A stretch of 5,032 bases of DNA from NCBI GenBank assembly GCA_044342535.1, contig JBIIPQ010000332.1:1-5032 (forward strand). Reading direction: 5' to 3'. Positions 1 through 5,032 of the stretch are shown here, piece after piece (the stretch's first letter is position 1; every line of letters starts with the position of its first letter). The notes under the pieces are model-generated. The model saw nothing but the letters and a program-made list of their open reading frames with translations. It did not search any database and was not told the DNA's origin. Origin of the DNA: UBA4615 sp044342535 (lineage in GTDB: Bacteria > Pseudomonadota > Gammaproteobacteria > Burkholderiales > Burkholderiaceae_E). Position numbers and translations under genes: made by a program.

Positions 1-287
1 GCGGATGACCTCGCCGATCTGGAGCGCGAGCTCGCGCGTCGGGACGAGCACGAGGCCGCCCGTGCCGCGGGCGACGGGCGCGCCTGCGGGCACCGCGAGC
101 CGCTGCAGCAGCGCCAGCGCGAACACCGCCGTCTTGCCCGAACCGGTGTGCGCGCAGCCGATCAGGTCGCGTCCCTGCAGCACGGCCGGCAGCGCCGCCG
201 CCTGGATCGGCGTGGGCACGAGCCAGCCCTGCGCCGCCACCGCCCGCAGCAGCCCGTCCGACAGGCCGAGCGCGCCGAAGGCCGATG

Positions 288-291
<4 letters not shown>
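1..291 (-). CDS. DEAD-box RNA helicase, RhlE-like, N-terminal fragment (continues past left edge)
   Basis: The first 97 codons of a second DEAD-box ATP-dependent RNA helicase, cut by the window edge. Translated from a GTG at 291-289, the protein begins VTSAFGALGLSDGLLRAVAA. It shows the Q motif (GWLVPTPIQ, Q30), the Walker A/motif I AHTGSGKT (residues 47-54, K53 being the nucleotide-binding lysine) and motif Ia PTREL (84-88). The DEAD box, SAT and C-terminal RecA lobe lie outside the window. The GTG is chosen because it sits just before the conserved F-x-x-L-G-L segment that opens RhlE-type proteins, and because it overlaps the dbpA stop by four bases (GTGA), implying translational coupling. 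No strong Shine-Dalgarno sequence precedes it. It resembles the N-terminus of the neighbouring DbpA (PTPIQAAALP against MTPVQAASLP), as expected for paralogues. Family assignment is firm. The subfamily (RhlE rather than SrmB, RhlB or CsdA) is inferred from the compact N-terminus only. It probably unwinds RNA in the cytoplasm in ribosome assembly or mRNA turnover. Confidence 0.88.
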
Positions 292-1709
<1,418 letters not shown>

Positions 1710-1710
1710 G

Positions 1711-1724
1711 GGGCGTGTCCGCCC
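1711..1724 (-). repeat. Short hairpin immediately before the dbpA start codon
   Basis: GGGCG (1711-1715) and CGCCC (1720-1724) flank the 4-nt loop TGTC. In dbpA mRNA this would be a 5-bp GC stem ending two bases before the ATG, in the place where a Shine-Dalgarno sequence would sit. No purine-rich ribosome-binding site is seen there. The structure is visible; an effect on translation is only inferred. Confidence 0.3.
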
Positions 1725-1728
1725 GCGA

Positions 1729-1789
1729 GGGGCGGCGCATGGAGGGTCGGGAGCCGGAGCAAAGGGTGGCAGGCACTGCGCGCCGCCCC
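1729..1789 (-). repeat. 10-bp perfect inverted repeat in the dbpA leader
   Basis: The arm GGGGCGGCGC at 1729-1738 is exactly complementary to GCGCCGCCCC at 1780-1789, with 41 nt between them. In the dbpA transcript the two arms could form a 10-bp all-GC stem whose 3' foot ends about 19 nt before the start codon. It could slow translation initiation of dbpA until it is unwound, which would be notable for a helicase gene. The repeat is seen directly; any function is speculation, since GC-only matches of this length can arise by chance here. Confidence 0.4.
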
Positions 1790-1813
1790 GCATCGCCCAA
1801 GGGATCGGCCGCC

Positions 1814-1819
1814 AGTGTA
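1814..1819 (-). promoter_or_regulatory. Possible -10 element of a dbpA promoter
   Basis: On the minus strand the hexamer TACACT, preceded by CT, matches the sigma-70 -10 consensus TATAAT at four of six positions, including the key first two bases and the final T. It is the most AT-rich spot in an otherwise GC-dominated gap and lies about 105 nt before the dbpA ATG, leaving a leader of about 100 nt. No convincing -35 hexamer is found at 16-18 bp spacing. The call therefore rests on the -10 and on location only. Confidence 0.25.
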
Positions 1820-1866
1820 AGGCGATTCCCGCAGGGCCCCGCCCGCACGGAAGATCGTCCTGCGGC

Positions 1867-2298
1867 TCAGCGGCCCCAGCAGCGCTCGTACAGCGCACCC
1901 GAGGACTGGCCCGCGGCGGTGCGCTGCCCATCGGTGGCCACGGTGAAGGCGCCGCACGCATCGACGGCCATCGGCGAGCCGGCGCGCGGCGTGGCCGTCA
2001 GCGTCCAGGTCGTCGCGGTGACGGCGGTCGCGGCGAGGTCGTACATCGGCGGGCCGCCCTGCGGCGACACGTCCAGCCCGGCCGGCAGTGCGGCACCGGT
2101 GTACACGCCGCGGCTCTCGGCTCGGAACCGCTCCATCCACTGCGCCGCCAGCAGCAGCGTGGTCCGAGCGTCGTTGCGCCGCGAGCGGGCCATGTACTCG
2201 CTGTACTGCGGCAAGGCGATCGCGGTGAGTATCGCGACGATCGTCATGGCGATCACCACTTCGATCAGCGTGAAGCCGCGGGCTCTTCGGTTGGCCAT
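1867..2298 (-). CDS. pilE: Type IV minor pilin, PilE family
   Basis: A 143-residue type IVa prepilin. The start MANRRARG followed by FTLIEVVIAMTIVAILTAIA is a class III signal: a short basic leader cut by PilD after G8, an N-methylated F9, the essential glutamate E13 (E5 of the mature protein) and a hydrophobic alpha-1 helix with the conserved proline P30 (mature position 22). The segment NDARTTLLLAAQWMERF (42-58) is typical of the PilE minor-pilin group. Two cysteines, C115 (DACGAF) and C140 (YERCWGR), probably close the C-terminal D-region disulfide. The mature protein has about 135 residues and is first held in the inner membrane, then enters the pilus or its priming complex with PilV, PilW, PilX and PilY1. 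The ATG at 2298-2296 is preferred because it gives a normal 8-residue leader. An in-frame ATG at 2325-2323 would overlap the pilY1 stop (ATGA) and give a 17-residue leader; neither ATG has a clear ribosome-binding site. Translation is likely coupled to pilY1. It is the last gene of the pilus cluster here. A GspG-like pseudopilin is unlikely given the pilY1 neighbour. Confidence 0.92.
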   Translation of the reverse strand: MANRRARGFTLIEVVIAMTIVAILTAIALPQYSEYMARSRRNDARTTLLLAAQWMERFRAESRGVYTGAALPAGLDVSPQGGPPMYDLAATAVTATTWTLTATPRAGSPMAVDACGAFTVATDGQRTAAGQSSGALYERCWGR

Positions 2299-2321
2299 GG
2301 TCGCTCGTCGTCCGGGTCGGG

Positions 2322-5032
2322 TCATCGGGTGGGCTGGCGCCAGGCGCGCAGCGGCGAGAAGCCCGGGCACGCGTTCGCGACGCGTTCGGGGATGCCCTTG
2401 ATGGTGGCCAAGTAGAGCTGGCACTGCGAGGCGGGCGCCTCGCCGCCCGTTCCCCCGCCGCCGGCGCCGGGCCCGGTCATCAACGAGGGCAGGTTCACGC
2501 TCGACAGCGTCCGCTGCCGGCTGGGCAACGAGACCTGAGGGGTGATCGCACCGACGGTTCCGGTGATCGCGACGCCGGTGGCGGTGCCGCTCGCATAGTT
2601 GAGGCGATACAGGTACGACTCGCCGCCGCCGGCGCAGGCATCTCCGCCGCCCCCCGGCTTGAAGCTCACGATCGACAGCGTGCCCAGCTCCGCACTCGGG
2701 TCGGACACGATCCGCTCGCCGCCGGTGAGGGGGACCGACCAGCCGAGCAGAGTGCTCCAATCGACGGCGTTGACGCTGAAGCTGAGCGCCCCGCCGCTGC
2801 CGGTGCTGACCGACACGGCCGAGATCTGCGACGCGGTGATCGCCGCGCCATGGCCCGGCTTCTCCCACAGCGCGTAGATCGCCTGGCTCGAGGTATCGTA
2901 GGCGTCGCCCTCGTCGTGCAGCTTGCCGGTGCCGAAGACGATGTAGCGCCCGCCGCGCGGATGCAGTGCGAGACGCGGCGCGGCGCTGATCGGGCGGCGC
3001 ACGGTGCCGTCGACCGCGGTGAACAGCGGCGCGTTGGCGCCACCGAAGCCCTTGGCCGCGCTCGGCACGCCATCGGAGAAGTCGAAGCGCCACAGGTTGC
3101 CCTGCCGGTCGCCCGCATACACCGCGCTCAGGTTGCGCTGCGGATCGTAGGCGACGGTCACGCCGCCCATGCCGTTGCGGGCGGCCTGATCGATGCCATT
3201 CCACACTGGTCCGACCGGAATCGCGGTCAGCGATCCGGTGGCCAGATCCACCACCAGCAGTGCCGCCCGCTGACTCGTGCTCTCGTAGCCGTTGCCCGCG
3301 ACCCAGACCCAGCGGGTGGTGCCGGAATGGGTCTTCACGCGTCCGATCACGCCCCGCGACAACACGTGCCCGATGTGTTGGTTGTCGGCCTTGGTGATGT
3401 CCCACAGCACGTTCGATGCACCGACCGAGCCGGGGTCGGTGACGTCGATCGCGAAGATCGAGCCGCCGCCGCTCACGTTTGCACCGCCCGCGCCGGTGGT
3501 GCCGACCACGACCGCGCGCCATGCGCTGCCGTCGTGCCAGTCGCCGCCGGTGACCGGCCCGTCGACGTAGTAGCGATGGCTGTAGCTCGGATCGGTGAGG
3601 CGGGGAAGGTCGGCGATCACCCCGCGCGGCACGTAGCCGAAGCGTTCGAGCCCGGTGGCCGCATCGAATCCGTGGAACACGCCGGCATTGCCGCCGATGA
3701 ACACGGTGGCACCACTGCCGCTGCGACGCGCGGACACGTAGCTCGCGTAGGAGGGGCCGATCGTCGGCATCGCCCCGTAGCCGTAGTCGGCGGCCTTCAT
3801 GTAGAGCGGCGTGGAGTTCACGAAATCGCCGAGTGGCGACTCGCGGCGCCGGAACTTGCGGCCTGCGGACGAGCCGTTCACCGGCAGCTCCAGGCTGGCA
3901 TCGCCGCGCACGTAGGACACCACCTCCGCGGGGGTGTAGTCGGCGCCGGTCAGCAGCAGCTGCTGCGCGGCGCTCAGGTTCGCGGCCTGGAAGGTGGTGG
4001 CCGAGGTGCGCGCGGTGCTCGTCAGCAGGTTGCGCGACGCCACCGCCGGCACGCTCGCGCTCCACAGCGGCGTCACCGACGCGCCGGCCGCGAGCGACTC
4101 GAAGTCGGCGGACGAGAACGCCCGCAGCGACCCGGTCCACTTGCCGGTGGTGTAGCTCGGGAAGAACGCCTGCGTCGATCCGGTGACCGCCGCCCCGGTG
4201 ACCGCGACGCCGCCCGCCGAGCCCTGCTGCGCGACGATCTCGCTGAACGCGTTCAGGATGCCGCTCCTAAGCGCCGCGGTGTCGCGCGCCGCGTAGAAGT
4301 CGCCTCGGCTCGCGAGCGCCGCACGCAGGTTGTCGTTGACCCGGTTGCCGCCACTGATGACGGTGTTGCCCAGGTCGAGCGTCGGCCAGTTGACCGTTCC
4401 ACCGCTCGCGGCCGCGGCGCGGGTCGCGTCGGTATCCATCGAGGCCGACAGGCCGTAGCCGACGATGAAGGTGCTCATCGACTGCCAGAACGCCGGGTTG
4501 GGCCGCGCCGAATCGGTGATCGGCCGCAGTACGTTCGGCAGGTCGGGGCGCAGGTCGTGATTCCAGTAGTACGTGGCGACGTCGGTCAGCGTGCCGGACT
4601 GTGACGCGCCGCCTGTGAACTGCGGCCAGGCGCTGGGCGCGTAGGTAAAGGACGTGCCCGCGTTCGGCCCCTCGCCGATGAGGGTCGGGCCGCCGACGTT
4701 GTCCGCCTCCACCGGCGTCCCGGGCGCGGCCAGCGGTCCGGACGCCGAGATCAGCGGCTGGCCCGCGCTCACGTTGGTCCATTCGCCGTCGGTCGCCAGG
4801 AACGCGTAGTTGCGCCGGCAGGCGAGCTGCGACGCGGCGTCGCTGGTACCCGGCGTCGCGCCCCACGGCCCGCGCTGATCGCTCCACGAGAAGTAGCGCC
4901 CGACCGAGTCGATCGCTTCGCGGTTCGGGGTCGAGCCCACCCACGACAGCGAGAACAGCCAGTCGAAGAACGACGCGCGTGCGGTCGAGCCGATCGCGAA
5001 CGGGCGCACCCCGCGCACCAGCGCGCCGGGGT
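2322..5032 (-). CDS. pilY1: Type IV pilus tip/assembly factor PilY1, C-terminal 902 residues (N-terminus beyond right edge)
   Basis: The frame is open from the right edge to a TGA at 2324-2322; full-length PilY1 proteins are usually about 1000-1200 residues or more, so the signal peptide and the vWA metal-site half are missing. Counting from the edge, residues about 1-270 look like the end of the vWA-like domain: NREAIDSVGRYF, a cysteine at 71 and YAFLATDGEW (75-84, like the LMTDGYW of relatives), then FIVGYGLS near 188. The segment FFPSYTTGKWTGSLRAF matches the family linker. RESPLGDFVNSTP (396-408) opens the C-terminal beta-propeller. That propeller includes FIGGNAGVFHGFDAATG, WVAGNGYES, VYAGDRQGNLWRFD and IVFGTGKLHDEGD. 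PilY1 is exported, sits at the pilus tip, supports extension against PilT retraction and can act in surface sensing and adhesion. The calcium loop before VYAGD (629-641) lacks most acidic ligands. A glycine-rich linker (853-863) precedes a tail with C870 and C888. The stop overlaps a pilE-frame ATG. The family is certain; the exact subtype is not. Confidence 0.95.
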   Translation of the reverse strand, partial: PGALVRGVRPFAIGSTARASFFDWLFSLSWVGSTPNREAIDSVGRYFSWSDQRGPWGATPGTSDAASQLACRRNYAFLATDGEWTNVSAGQPLISASGPLAAPGTPVEADNVGGPTLIGEGPNAGTSFTYAPSAWPQFTGGASQSGTLTDVATYYWNHDLRPDLPNVLRPITDSARPNPAFWQSMSTFIVGYGLSASMDTDATRAAAASGGTVNWPTLDLGNTVISGGNRVNDNLRAALASRGDFYAARDTAALRSGILNAFSEIVAQQGSAGGVAVTGAAVTGSTQAFFPSYTTGKWTGSLRAFSSADFESLAAGASVTPLWSASVPAVASRNLLTSTARTSATTFQAANLSAAQQLLLTGADYTPAEVVSYVRGDASLELPVNGSSAGRKFRRRESPLGDFVNSTPLYMKAADYGYGAMPTIGPSYASYVSARRSGSGATVFIGGNAGVFHGFDAATGLERFGYVPRGVIADLPRLTDPSYSHRYYVDGPVTGGDWHDGSAWRAVVVGTTGAGGANVSGGGSIFAIDVTDPGSVGASNVLWDITKADNQHIGHVLSRGVIGRVKTHSGTTRWVWVAGNGYESTSQRAALLVVDLATGSLTAIPVGPVWNGIDQAARNGMGGVTVAYDPQRNLSAVYAGDRQGNLWRFDFSDGVPSAAKGFGGANAPLFTAVDGTVRRPISAAPRLALHPRGGRYIVFGTGKLHDEGDAYDTSSQAIYALWEKPGHGAAITASQISAVSVSTGSGGALSFSVNAVDWSTLLGWSVPLTGGERIVSDPSAELGTLSIVSFKPGGGGDACAGGGESYLYRLNYASGTATGVAITGTVGAITPQVSLPSRQRTLSSVNLPSLMTGPGAGGGGTGGEAPASQCQLYLATIKGIPERVANACPGFSPLRAWRQPTR

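Larger units (their letters stand above)
1710..1866. other. Intergenic region between pilE and dbpA (dbpA leader)
   Basis: A 157-bp gap between the pilE stop and the dbpA start, with no supportable gene. Read on the minus strand, it first holds a 7-bp inverted repeat (1829-1835 with 1859-1865, 23-nt loop) just after the pilE stop. That repeat has no T-run after it, so it is at best a weak or Rho-assisted terminator. Next comes a possible -10 hexamer, TACACT (1819-1814). A 10-bp perfect GC-only inverted repeat follows (1780-1789 with 1729-1738), and then a small 5-bp hairpin directly before the dbpA ATG. In DNA this rich in GC some of these repeats are expected by chance. Confidence 0.6.

Noticed and set aside
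1710..1961. An 84-residue N-terminal extension of DbpA, since its frame is open to 1961
   Set aside because: The extension is proline/arginine-rich, overlaps the end of pilE, and has no likeness to helicases; homology starts just after the ATG at 1709.
3900..3908. RGD tripeptide in PilY1 (SYVRGDAS), as in integrin-binding adhesins
   Set aside because: An (F/L)xRGD segment at this place, before the propeller, is common across PilY1 proteins from environmental bacteria, so it is probably structural; adhesion cannot be inferred from it.
2299..4140. The pilE reading frame stays open for over 600 codons upstream, inside pilY1, suggesting a giant fusion protein
   Set aside because: The upstream part is the +1/-1 shadow of pilY1 (arginine-rich, no motifs), while the prepilin signal starts cleanly at MANRRARGFTLIE.
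4264..4270. Strong Shine-Dalgarno-like TTAGGAG on the minus strand inside pilY1, possibly an internal start
   Set aside because: No ATG, GTG or TTG lies at a usable distance downstream, and the reading frame continues through it normally (Leu-Arg-Ser).
2850..4604. Long open frame on the plus strand (584 codons) opposite pilY1
   Set aside because: Low-complexity arginine/alanine/valine/glycine composition, no domain signature, and fully inside the well-supported pilY1 coding region; a GC-driven shadow.

Overview
The window is very GC-rich, and every gene I can support lies on the minus strand. Read in transcription order (right to left) the layout is: the 3' part of a pilY1-type type IV pilus gene, a small pilE-type minor pilin gene, a 157-bp intergenic gap, a complete dbpA-type DEAD-box RNA helicase gene, and the first 97 codons of a second DEAD-box helicase gene that runs off the left edge. 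The pilus gene order, the minor-pilin type and the base composition suggest a high-GC proteobacterium, most likely a betaproteobacterium of the Burkholderiales. A high-GC gammaproteobacterium is not excluded. This is inference; no rRNA or other marker is present.

Region 2322-5032 codes for the C-terminal 902 residues of PilY1: the tail of a von Willebrand A-like domain, a linker, and the C-terminal beta-propeller. Its stop codon overlaps an ATG in the pilE reading frame (ATGA), so the two genes are probably translationally coupled. This is the distal end of a minor-pilin operon; in relatives the order is usually fimT/pilV/pilW/pilX/pilY1/pilE, and the upstream members would lie to the right of this window. 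PilE and PilY1 work together in the complex that primes pilus assembly and forms or decorates the tip.

Region 1710-1866 separates the pilus genes from the helicase genes. It holds GC-rich inverted repeats and one possible -10 element, so dbpA may have its own promoter and a leader of about 100 nt. No convincing intrinsic terminator with a U-tract is visible.

Region 1-1709 holds two DEAD-box helicase genes overlapping by four bases (GTGA). The first has the full helicase core and the DbpA-specific C-terminal RNA-binding domain that targets 23S rRNA in large-subunit assembly. The second is RhlE-like but only partly visible. Together they look like an RNA-remodelling/ribosome-assembly operon, unrelated in function to the pilus genes.

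I see no transposon, tRNA, rRNA, CRISPR array or phage remnant. Overall this is ordinary core-genome content; I found no clear sign of an undescribed system. The most useful second looks are the degenerate calcium loop in PilY1, the overlapping helicase pair, and the structured dbpA leader.
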